Positions 1 through 6,166 of a DNA stretch of 8,457 nucleotides are shown piece after piece. Under the pieces are notes generated by a model that saw only the letters and a list, made by a program, of their open reading frames with translations, was not told where the DNA came from and did no database searches. The stretch's first letter is position 1, and each line of letters opens with the position of its first letter. Position numbers and translations under genes: made by a program. The stretch comes from Stigonema ocellatum SAG 48.90 = DSM 106950 (GTDB taxonomy: Bacteria > Cyanobacteriota > Cyanobacteriia > Cyanobacteriales > Nostocaceae), in NCBI GenBank assembly GCA_016903675.1, contig JADQBA010000242.1, positions 1 to 8,457 on the forward strand, read 5' to 3'.

Positions 1-420
1 CCTTCTGCTTTTCTCCTAAACTATCGTAGACTAAGCCAAGATTATTGAGGGTAGAGGCTTCCCCTGATTTGTCGCCCACTGCATGGAATAGAGGTAAAGC
101 CTGATTGTAGTACTCAAGTGCCTTCTGCTTTTCTCCTAAACTATCGTAGACTTTGCCAAGATTTTTGAGGGTAGTGGCTTCAAGTGACCTGTCGCCCACT
201 GCACGGTATAGAGGTAAAGCCTGATTGAAGTACTCAAGTGCCTTCTGCTTTTCTCCTAAACTATCGTAGACTAAGCCAAGATTATTGAGGGTAGAGGCTT
301 CCCCTGATTTGTCGCCCACTGCATGGAATAGAGGTAAAGCCTGATTGTAGTACTCAAGTGCCTTCTGCTTTTCTCCTAAATTATCGTAGACTTTGCCGAT
401 ACCCGCGAGGGTGAGGGCTT
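1..420 (-). repeat. Tandem 120-bp coding repeats (TPR units)
   Basis: Units start at 1, 121, 241 and 361, with an exact period of 120 bp (40 codons). By eye, units 1-120 and 241-360 are identical at all positions. Unit 121-240 differs at roughly a dozen positions, giving an A-B-A order. The partial unit at 361-420 is more divergent over its right half. Confidence 0.95.
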
Positions 421-730
421 GCTTTGCCTTATCGTTCAGTTGTTGCCATAGTTTTAGCGCCTCAACCCATTTTAAGATCGCCTTCCGCAGCGATTCTACT
501 GTCCCTTGCTGATAGAGTTTTAATCCCTCTTGCAAAGCTTGTTCCGCTGCACGCTTTGCATCTTGTGGCGTTGTTACTGACTGTTGTCCTATCTGTAATT
601 CTTTGCCTGGTGGTGTAGCATCCACCATATCTGATAGCAAAATCACGCTTAACAAGAAAGTAAAACTGTAACGACGTATATATAGTAAAAAACACCTTTT
701 CTTCCACACAGACTTTGCACTCCTCTTCAT
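1..730 (-). CDS. Exported tetratricopeptide-repeat protein, N-terminal part (runs off the left edge)
   Basis: The frame runs from ATG at 730 to the window edge (243 codons), so the C-terminus is missing. The start MKRSAKSVWKKRCF is followed by a hydrophobic stretch (about residues 14-35, including FTFLLSVILLSDMV), which reads as a signal peptide or membrane anchor. After a linker (about 40-60) comes a helical segment (QALQEGLKLYQQG...WVEALKLWQQL), then 40-residue TPR units with the signature ALEYYNQALPLF...LNNLGLVYDSLGEKQK. TPRs are helical-pair scaffolds for protein contacts. In cyanobacteria, repeats of this kind often precede a CHAT protease-like domain, but that end is not visible and the CHAT idea is inference. 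ATG was chosen because it gives the basic-then-hydrophobic N-terminus; the ribosome-binding site is weak. The other minus-strand frame at 462-815 is a shadow. Confidence 0.88.
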   Translation of the reverse strand, partial: MKRSAKSVWKKRCFLLYIRRYSFTFLLSVILLSDMVDATPPGKELQIGQQSVTTPQDAKRAAEQALQEGLKLYQQGTVESLRKAILKWVEALKLWQQLNDKAKQALTLAGIGKVYDNLGEKQKALEYYNQALPLFHAVGDKSGEASTLNNLGLVYDSLGEKQKALEYFNQALPLYRAVGDRSLEATTLKNLGKVYDSLGEKQKALEYYNQALPLFHAVGDKSGEASTLNNLGLVYDSLGEKQK

Positions 731-909
731 TCTTCAACCCAACCGAATTGCTTGTTCCAACAATTGGACATCCCCAACAAATCTTGTGGATTATATCGTA
801 TTTACTTGTCAACAAAAATATTACGGGAAATTTATTCCGATTTTACGAGTAAGCTTCAACTAAAGCAGCGTTAGTTTCGATTTTTGCAACAAAATTAATC
901 TGCTTCCCC

Positions 910-1143
910 TCAAAACCCAATTACAGAAACAGCCTTCTTTCTTTGCTCTGGTGTCACTTACTCGTACCGCTGCAAAGTCCCCAAGTCATTGTGACCGCTG
1001 ATTTCCTGGATGTGGCGCAGGGATATTCCAGCAGAAGACATTATGGTTAGGGCTGTTCTTCTGAAAGAACCCGAAAATTTTTCACCGTGGGAGATAACCA
1101 AACAACAATCTTGGAAAAAGTCGTATATCTGACCACACCTTTT
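910..1143 (-). pseudogene. Tyrosine recombinase / phage integrase C-terminal remnant
   Basis: The minus-strand frame ending at TGA 910-912 translates as SFRRTALTIMSSAGIS, then LRHIQEISGHNDLGTLQRYE, stop, VTPEQRKKAVSVIGF. This matches the C-terminal catalytic end of tyrosine recombinases. The HxxR box should read H-S-F-R, but the His is Gly here (S-G-S-F-R-R). The SGH histidine and the nucleophile Tyr in LQRY are kept. A TAA stop at 958-960 sits two codons after that Tyr, where homologues continue into an acidic tail, and the frame then resumes normally. Upstream the frame closes at stops in 1144-1149, so the N-terminal and core-binding parts are absent. It is not a working integrase; it suggests past integration of a mobile element. 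Confidence 0.85.
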
Positions 1144-1183
1144 CTATTATATATATGATACCTTGTCAACCCACTTTAGTCAA

Positions 1184-1248
1184 CGCCCTCACCCCGCCCT
1201 AAACGGGCACCCCTCTCCCAATTTGGGAGAGGGGCTAGGGGTGAGGGC
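1184..1248. repeat. Nested inverted repeat, likely dispersed cyanobacterial palindromic element
   Basis: Outer arms GCCCTCACCCC (1184-1194) and GGGGTGAGGGC (1238-1248) are perfect complements. They enclose a small GCCC/GGGC hairpin (1196-1208) and a perfect 12-bp-arm hairpin, CCCCTCTCCCAA / TTGGGAGAGGGG (1210-1234). GC-rich elements of this form are common between genes in filamentous cyanobacteria. Whether it acts as a terminator or as a mobile palindrome cannot be told from one copy. Confidence 0.85.
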
Positions 1249-1310
1249 TTTCATTCACGGGTATTGGGTTTAAGACCCCCGCTAAATCAAAGATGAGCGC
1301 GGTCTACAAT

Positions 1311-1335
1311 TAGAGGGGGATTCAAACCCCCTCTA
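1311..1335. repeat. Inverted repeat hairpin
   Basis: TAGAGGGGG (1311-1319) and CCCCCTCTA (1327-1335) form a perfect 9-bp stem with a 7-nt loop. There is no U-tract of useful length on either side, so it is more likely a repeat element than a terminator. Confidence 0.75.
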
Positions 1336-1344
1336 AAAGATTGC

Positions 1345-1401
1345 TGAATTCTGAATTCTGAATTCTTCTTCAACTCACGCAAAGGCGCAAAGACGCAAAA
1401 G
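1345..1401. repeat. Short tandemly repeated sequences (7-mer and 8-mer)
   Basis: Three exact copies of TGAATTC occupy 1345-1365. After a short spacer, three 8-mers follow: CGCAAAGG, CGCAAAGA and CGCAAAAG (1378-1401). Such heptamer repeats and the 'cgcaaaggcgcaaagacgc' type are widespread intergenic repeats of Nostoc-like cyanobacteria. Confidence 0.85.
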
Positions 1402-1656
1402 AATATAAGAGTTTGGTCTAAATAAGTGAAAACTGCTGTAACTTGTGATAAATGAAGGATATACAAATTTTATTTTTTTTGAGTTACTATCTATTTGTTG
1501 AATTTGCGCAAGAATCTTCTGTATTTTTTGATATTTTTTCTCTTGCTTTCTTTGTCGATACATACGCAAAGCTGACAGATATAGCACTCCTATTTGAGTT
1601 GTAAACTGTCTCCTGAAGAGCCGATATACTTTTACCTCCTTGCTTTGAAAATCTGG
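1402..1656. other. AT-rich stretch with no supported gene
   Basis: Open frames exist on both strands (minus 1375-1587, plus 1594-1857), but neither resembles a known protein. The first spans the repeat region, and the second runs antisense through the toxin remnant and the antitoxin. A minus-strand AGGAGG near 1635 has no convincing coding start behind it. I see no RNA gene here. Confidence 0.5.
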
Positions 1657-1785
1657 TCAGCAGTTAAGTTTAATTCTCTTAAGGTTGGCGACTGGATGCG
1701 ATCGCCAGTTCATGCAAAAGACGGCATGATGGCGATCAATAAGAGCTACGAGAGGAGCAGTATCGAGAAGGACTTGTTGACGCAT
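1657..1785 (-). pseudogene. vapC: Truncated VapC-like PIN-domain toxin
   Basis: The start ATG overlaps the antitoxin stop in TGATG (one shared base at 1785), the usual layout of vapBC operons. The 42-residue product begins MRQQVLLDTAPLVALIDR, which is the N-terminal strand of PIN ribonucleases with the first catalytic Asp (LLDT) and the ALID turn. After about residue 20 the sequence (HHAVFCMNWRSHPVAN) no longer looks like a PIN domain, and it stops at 1657-1659. A complete toxin is around 130-150 residues, so the remaining three acidic catalytic residues are missing. A HIP1 octamer (1698-1705) lies in the divergent tail. It is probably inactive, leaving the antitoxin orphaned. Confidence 0.78.
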
Positions 1786-2018
1786 CAGGCACCATATCCT
1801 TCCATGTACTCAGGATTAGTAGACAAGTCTCCTGGACCTATGCCTGCACCAATATAAGCTTGGGCTGTTTCTAGAAAGGATTTTACTGGTTCGGTGTTCA
1901 CGGATGGTGTTCTTTGCCGCTGATGAATGAGAAACTCTGCAAAGTTCAGAACCTCTTGTTGCTCAGCAGAAGAGAGTGTTTGGAGTGCTTCAATAACTTG
2001 CTGTTGAATGGGCTGCAT
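1785..2018 (-). CDS. VapB-like antitoxin, DUF2281 type
   Basis: The gene encodes 77 residues. The N-terminal half (QQVIEALQTLSSAEQQEVLNFAEFLI) matches the helical repeat of DUF2281 antitoxins. The C-terminal tail GPGDLSTNPEYMEGYGA is the conserved end seen in cyanobacterial antitoxins that precede PIN toxins. Such proteins bind the toxin through the C-terminal tail and usually repress their own operon. The next gene downstream, overlapping by one base, is a truncated vapC, so this antitoxin has no full-length partner here. It may persist as a relic, as an anti-addiction factor against a related toxin elsewhere, or as a regulator. No clear ribosome-binding site precedes the ATG. Family assignment is fairly firm; any DNA-binding role is inferred. 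Confidence 0.82.
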   Translation of the reverse strand: MQPIQQQVIEALQTLSSAEQQEVLNFAEFLIHQRQRTPSVNTEPVKSFLETAQAYIGAGIGPGDLSTNPEYMEGYGA

Positions 2019-2106
2019 AGGGAAAATTTTTGTCTGGCATTAAAAACAATTATTATGCATGGAGTGCGCGATTCCGCTGTCCCGTTGGGGAACTAACCAT
2101 TGACGA

Positions 2107-2472
2107 TTATTGCTGTGGGGGTGGACTTCCTCCATTACGATCGCGCAAGTAACTTAGTATTTGATTGATTGAATTTCTGAATTCTTGACGGTCTATCGCG
2201 GCTTGCTGACGGTCTTGTGCTGCTTGGGAGGCTAGTGAATCGATTCGTGCTGTTACTGCATTGACGTTTGTCGTTAGTGCATCTACTCTTTGGTTTACTG
2301 CGGCTACATTCTCGGTAAGTTGTTGAATATTTGCTACCAGTACATCAATGGTAGCGTCGTGGGTTACTACTCGTTCACCTACTGTAAGCAAGGCGGTTTC
2401 CAATCGAGTGAAGCGAGATTCAGTTGATTCAGGCGGTTGGTTTGCGGTCATAATGGTCTTAGGTTTAATCAT
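2107..2472 (-). CDS. Small coiled-coil protein of unknown function
   Basis: The longest frame has 121 residues from ATG 2472. A second ATG seven codons in (2451) gives MTANQPPESTES..., a start I consider at least as likely because a TAAG lies about 9 bases ahead of it. Residues about 20-110 form a heptad-rich coiled coil (RFTRLETALLTVGERV, then NVAAVNQRVDALTTNV and NAVTARIDSLASQAA), followed by a Gln/Arg-rich helix (DRQQAAIDRQEFRNSI) and a Pro-rich end (GGSPPPQQ). No signal peptide, Cys or catalytic motif is visible. Small proteins of this build recur in filamentous cyanobacteria with no assigned role; oligomerisation through the coil is the only function the sequence suggests. Confidence 0.8.
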   Translation of the reverse strand: MIKPKTIMTANQPPESTESRFTRLETALLTVGERVVTHDATIDVLVANIQQLTENVAAVNQRVDALTTNVNAVTARIDSLASQAAQDRQQAAIDRQEFRNSINQILSYLRDRNGGSPPPQQ

Positions 2473-2488
2473 TTTTAATCAAAATTGT

Positions 2489-2513
2489 ACCCACTAGAGG
2501 TGTTCTAGTGGGT
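2489..2513. terminator. Intergenic hairpin, probable terminator
   Basis: ACCCACTAGA (2489-2498) and TCTAGTGGGT (2504-2513) form a perfect 10-bp stem with a 5-nt loop. The plus strand has a strong trailing TTATTTTT. On the minus strand, where the flanking genes are, the trailer is the weaker ACAATTTT. It sits 88 nt after the UrtA-like gene and just ahead of the coiled-coil gene, so it most likely separates their transcripts. Confidence 0.55.
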
Positions 2514-2600
2514 TATTTTTCACGTGCTACTCCCGAACCACTGCAATAAGACTTTTAAGCTTAACCCAGTTTTCTGTTTCAATGATTTTCACACCCCAAG

Positions 2601-3905
2601 CTAAGTTATTTTATATTTACCACCCTTAGAAGGATTCAGCCAATCGCAAGCATAACCTTTGGTTTCGGCTAAAAATTGGTTCCAGGGTATCGGTTTGACG
2701 GCATCCTTGCTTTCGTAAACGATTTGGAATAGACCATCGTCTCTGACTTCTCCAATCCGCACGAACTTAGATAGGTGGTGATTGACGTTTATAGTGACTT
2801 TGCCTTCAGGTGCATCGAAACTTTGACCGTAAGCCGCAGCTTTCACCTTTTCGAGGTGATCAGCCGTTTTTGCTTTCTCAACCGCTTGCTTCCAGAGATA
2901 TACCATAATGTAACCGGCTTCCATCGGGTCGTTCACAACGCGATCTGAACCATATTTTGCCTTGAACGCTTGCACAAACTTCTCGCTTGCAGGGGTTTTC
3001 ACGGTTTGAAAATAATTCCAAGCTGCGTAGTGACCCAAAAGATAGTCAATTCCAATCGCTTTGATTTCTTCTTCCGCAATGCTGACAGACATCGAAGGAT
3101 ATTTATCGGGATGTAAACCAGAAGCTTGTAATTGCCGGAAAAATGCAATGTTAGTATCTCCATTTAAGGTATTGTATATAACACCTCCATTTGGTAAAGC
3201 TTGCTGAATTTTAGCGATCGCAGGCATGACATCGTTACTACCCAGAGGAATGTAATCTTCGCCAACGCTTTTACCCCCATCAGCTTTCAGTTGTGCCTTG
3301 ATGATACTGTTGGCAGTACGCGGAAAAACGTAGTCAGAACCAACGAGAAAGAATTCTTTGCCTTTATGCTTGAGCAACCAATCAACCGAAGGTTCAATCT
3401 GCTGGTTAGGAGCGGCTCCCATGTAGAAGATATTGCTAGAACACTCTTGCCCTTCATACTGCAATGGATACCATAGCAAGTGCTTGTTTGACTCAAATAT
3501 CGGAAGTACAGCTTTGCGGCTTGCCGAAGTCCAGCAACCAAATACCGTCGCTACTTTGTCTTGTTCAATCAGCTTCTTCGCTTTCTTCGCAAAGGTAGCA
3601 GGGTCAGAGTTTCCGTCTTCTAAAATTGCTTCAACTTGTTTACCTAACACACCACCAGCTTGATTAATCTCTTCAATTGCTAATCGTTCGGCATCAATAA
3701 CACTCTTCTCACTAATTGCCAAGCTGCCGCTAAGTGAGTGTAAAATCCCAACTTTGATCGTCTCTCCAAAACTAGTAAATGCTAACAGAGAAGTTTTCCG
3801 ACTACTGCTTGTAGAAGGTTTGCTGCTACAAGCTTTCAGAAATAGACCAGAAGCCACAATGGAGCCAAAAATAATCAACTTCCGCCGACCAAACAAATTT
3901 GTCAT
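2601..3905 (-). CDS. urtA: UrtA-family urea/amide-binding lipoprotein, orphan next to an ion channel
   Basis: This 434-residue protein is full length for UrtA. A basic start (GRRK), a hydrophobic helix and the lipobox LKAC with Cys26 mark an exported, lipid-anchored protein. The mature part is a type I periplasmic binding fold beginning IKVGILHSLSGSLAISE (50-66). It carries UrtA signatures in order: FGCWTSASRKAVLP (123-134), LLWYPLQYEGQE (143-154), MGAAPNQQIEPSVDWLL (162-178), LVGSDYVFPRTAN (187-199), NTLNGDTNIAFF (245-256), SIAEEE (275-280), GHYAAWNYFQTV (291-302), DPMEAGYIMVYLWKQAV (326-342) and FDAPEGKVTI (363-372). The family binds urea for UrtBCDE. Here no permease or ATPase gene follows; the upstream neighbour, 95 bp away on the same strand, is a ligand-gated channel. 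The gene could be a paralogue retuned to another amide. The ATG has no obvious ribosome-binding site. Confidence 0.93.
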   Translation of the reverse strand: MTNLFGRRKLIIFGSIVASGLFLKACSSKPSTSSSRKTSLLAFTSFGETIKVGILHSLSGSLAISEKSVIDAERLAIEEINQAGGVLGKQVEAILEDGNSDPATFAKKAKKLIEQDKVATVFGCWTSASRKAVLPIFESNKHLLWYPLQYEGQECSSNIFYMGAAPNQQIEPSVDWLLKHKGKEFFLVGSDYVFPRTANSIIKAQLKADGGKSVGEDYIPLGSNDVMPAIAKIQQALPNGGVIYNTLNGDTNIAFFRQLQASGLHPDKYPSMSVSIAEEEIKAIGIDYLLGHYAAWNYFQTVKTPASEKFVQAFKAKYGSDRVVNDPMEAGYIMVYLWKQAVEKAKTADHLEKVKAAAYGQSFDAPEGKVTINVNHHLSKFVRIGEVRDDGLFQIVYESKDAVKPIPWNQFLAETKGYACDWLNPSKGGKYKIT

Positions 3906-4000
3906 AAATAGGTGTTATCTAGCTTGTAGAAGGTTACTAATATATTGCATCTGCTATCTATTTTTCTAAAAGTTAGCAGCTTCTATACTCCAAGTGATCA

Positions 4001-5221
4001 TCAAAGGTTCCAATTCACCGTGAAGAAAAACAAAACAATAGCAGCCATGCACCCGACATATAAGAATGGATAAATTTTGCGGAAGGTTACATTGATTCGT
4101 TTATATAGCATTTCTTGTTTTGTTTCATTTAAATAGACGATCGTACTAGACGTAATTAAACTTAAGAGCAGGGCGAAAACGGTAACACCAAAAACTGCAT
4201 CGGTCAAAGTAACGTAATTTACAGCCGGAATTTCTTTGACTAGACTTAGTTTGAGAGCGATTGTCGTCAGGATTAGCGTTACCGTCCCACCCAATCGCGG
4301 AGAGGAATAAGAGGCAGTTTTGGCTGGGTCAATCCAGGTGACGGCAGCAGCAGCAACAAAAATCACAAATAGCGGAATAAAAAAGTTGAAAATGATGTAT
4401 TGTGGTTTATGCTGAACGTCAATCGATACAACTATTTCTGGAAAACCGAGTTTGGAATCAAGACGATTAAAAACTTGCGTGCGAGCATCAATATTTTTAA
4501 TCGACCAGCGTCCAATAATCTGCTTTGATGGGTCTGGGGAAGGAAATTTAAACTCTTGGAGATCGAATGTGACATTACTGCGATCGTCAAGGGCAGAATC
4601 AATAGCTAGGGTGAGTGTTTCGTTACAGAAGGGAAAAGTGTGGACATCTGCATCAAATTTCACAATATCATTAAACTGTTCGTATACTCTCACCCAACCG
4701 TTTGGAGCAACGTAGACTGAGCGATTTTGTATTTCTCGTGGCTGAATTTCATGACCAATTGTGAAACTTGGTGCCCAGATTTTTTCCAAAATAGACTTGA
4801 CATCATCACCATTAAATTTTAATGAAGCATTTGTTTCTTTACTATTGGGGGTGAAACCCAATCGACCATCTTGCCATTCTAGAAGGACTTCCGCTGCTAT
4901 ATTGTATGTTTTGTCAGGCAGGTTAATTTGAGATATGGTGTTTAACACCACATAAACGAAAACAATCGTTGGTTTATAAGGACTGGGTTGGCGCGTCGAA
5001 TTTGATAGTTCAGCTTGCAAAGAATTATCTGCTGGTTTTGTTTGAGCAAACTGTTCAGTGATTTGGCTGACAATCTCCACTTCCGACTTTGATTTTGATA
5101 AACCAATACGACTCCCCCCTTCCATATTCAATGCATAGGCTTGGTGGGTATGAGCAATGATACACCATACTATTGTTAGGACGCAGACTAATATAAATTG
5201 GCAAAATGCAAGTCTTTTCAT
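4001..5221 (-). CDS. Pentameric ligand-gated ion channel (prokaryotic Cys-loop receptor homologue)
   Basis: The gene encodes 406 residues with the build of ELIC and GLIC. It has a signal peptide (1-30, ending HQAYA), an extra linker of about 50 residues (32-83), a beta-sandwich extracellular domain (about 84-270) with the loop-A-like WAPSF (149-153) and the Cys-loop core FPFC (196-199), then four membrane helices: M1 about 273-297 (conserved Pro283), M2 about 307-329, M3 about 336-362 and M4 about 382-402. M2, SPRLGGTVTLILTTIALK onward, aligns without gaps to ELIC, with Arg309 at 0', Thr315 at 6', Leu318 at the 9' gate and Pro332 at 23' of the M2-M3 loop, followed by NYVTLTD. The usual Glu at -1' is Pro here, and the loop Asp of FPFD is Cys. 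Such channels open for ions when a ligand binds outside. The ligand is unknown; the downstream UrtA-like gene makes an amide-related one plausible. There is no clear ribosome-binding site. Confidence 0.93.
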   Translation of the reverse strand: MKRLAFCQFILVCVLTIVWCIIAHTHQAYALNMEGGSRIGLSKSKSEVEIVSQITEQFAQTKPADNSLQAELSNSTRQPSPYKPTIVFVYVVLNTISQINLPDKTYNIAAEVLLEWQDGRLGFTPNSKETNASLKFNGDDVKSILEKIWAPSFTIGHEIQPREIQNRSVYVAPNGWVRVYEQFNDIVKFDADVHTFPFCNETLTLAIDSALDDRSNVTFDLQEFKFPSPDPSKQIIGRWSIKNIDARTQVFNRLDSKLGFPEIVVSIDVQHKPQYIIFNFFIPLFVIFVAAAAVTWIDPAKTASYSSPRLGGTVTLILTTIALKLSLVKEIPAVNYVTLTDAVFGVTVFALLLSLITSSTIVYLNETKQEMLYKRINVTFRKIYPFLYVGCMAAIVLFFFTVNWNL

Positions 5222-5353
5222 TTGTAATAAATAACTACATGCTGACTACTATTTGGGAACCATTCAGGGTGTGTGATAAGCAGAAAATTGATATCCTAAA
5301 CAAGTCTTGAACTGCACTTTGTACCATGCGTTGCTATGACAATAGTTAACTTC

Positions 5354-5409
5354 AGATTATACAATAGTCAATCAAAGATTATATAATGGTTAACCGCAGA
5401 TTATACAAT
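5354..5409 (-). promoter_or_regulatory. 22-bp-period repeat array upstream of the channel gene
   Basis: On the plus strand AGATTATACAAT occurs at 5354-5365 and 5398-5409, and AGATTATATAAT at 5376-5387; the starts are exactly 22 bp apart. A weaker unit (TGCTATGACAATAGTTAAC) precedes them at 5332. Read on the channel's strand, every unit contains TATAAT, and TTAAC or TTGAC motifs lie between units. Two helical turns per repeat would put bound proteins on one face of the DNA. The array lies 130-190 bp upstream of the channel ATG, so an operator or tandem promoter set is plausible. The rest of 5222-5475 holds no gene that I can see. Confidence 0.6.
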
Positions 5410-5475
5410 TTTTGCGCCCTATACGGTTAAGTTGTCCAGACAGTCGAAATTCTCTGGTATTTGTGCCAGAATTAA

Positions 5476-6139
5476 AGCCTTACATTATGTCTGATAAAGT
5501 TAATCGGAGACTTTAAAAACCCTGGAAGAGAATGGTGCGAGAAGGAACAGCCAGTGGAAGTAAAAATGCATGACTTTGTTGACCCCCAATTAGGTAAAGC
5601 AATTCCCTATGGAATTTATGATTTAACCTTGAATAAAGGATGGGTCAATGTCGGCATTGACCACGACACAGCAGAGTTTGCAGTTGAGTCCATTCGTCAT
5701 TGGTGGTACTCAATGGGAAATGTTCTGTATCCAAATAGTGAGCATATAATGATTACGGCAGATTGCGGTGGTAGCAACAGTTATCGGTCCCGACTGTGGA
5801 AGTTAAAACTACAAGAGTTTGCTACCGAGACTGGTAAAAATATTCATGTGTGTCATTTTCCTCCTGGAACAAGTAAATGGAACCAAATCGAGCATCGTTT
5901 ATTTTGTCACATCACGACTAACTGGCGAGGTAGACCGTTAACTAGTTTGCAAGTAGTGATTAACCTCATCCGTAATACCACCACTAAACAAGGATTAGAA
6001 GTCGAAGCAAGGGAGAGATGAAAATCTTTATAAAACAGGAATTAAAGTCACAGACACTGAACTTGATGCCATTGCAATTGAGCGAAACTCTTTTCATGGT
6101 CAGTGGAACTATATTATCAAACCAAAATCTTTTCCCTAA
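5476..6139 (+). pseudogene. ISAzo13-family DDE transposase remnant
   Basis: The frame picks up the family sequence at about LIGDFKNPGREWCEKEQPVE, ahead of the GTG at 5554, and continues with KMHDFVDPQLGKAIPYGIYD, VNVGIDHDTAEFAVESIRHWW, the second catalytic Asp in ITADCGGSN, CHFPPGTSKWNQIEHRLF with the catalytic Glu, and NWRGRPLTSLQVVINLI. The upstream part, including the first catalytic Asp (VDTK box), is deleted or scrambled. Near 6010-6020 the frame shifts by one base: the first frame ends at TGA 6019-6021, while the other frame reads RDENLYKTGIKVTDTE and then FHGQWNYIIKPKSF, stopping at 6137-6139. The likely right end of the element is CATAAGTCC near 6158-6166. It is not functional on its own. 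Confidence 0.88.
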
Positions 6140-6166
6140 TTGTTCAAGTTATTTTTACATAAGTCC

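Noticed and set aside
424..618. 64-codon plus-strand ORF rich in Leu
   Set aside because: It is the antisense shadow of the TPR protein's N-terminal region; the hydrophobic look comes from complementing helix codons.
462..815. 117-codon minus-strand ORF
   Set aside because: It is out of frame with the exported TPR protein (start 730), whose frame shows a signal peptide and clear repeats; this one has neither.
1184..1401. CRISPR array
   Set aside because: The repeats are short palindromes and 7-8-bp tandem units without equal-length spacers.
1375..1857. 70-codon minus ORF and 87-codon plus ORF
   Set aside because: The first spans intergenic tandem repeats; the second is antisense to the toxin remnant and antitoxin, which have recognisable protein sequence.
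3201..3969. Several ORFs inside or antisense to the UrtA-like gene
   Set aside because: The UrtA frame is continuous and carries the family signatures throughout; the others are shadows.
4452..4715. 87-codon plus-strand ORF within the channel gene
   Set aside because: It is antisense to a conserved extracellular domain and has no recognisable similarity.
5221..5345. NtcA site (GTA-N8-TAC) upstream of the channel gene
   Set aside because: I looked because of the urea link; no GTA and TAC at the right spacing are visible in this stretch.
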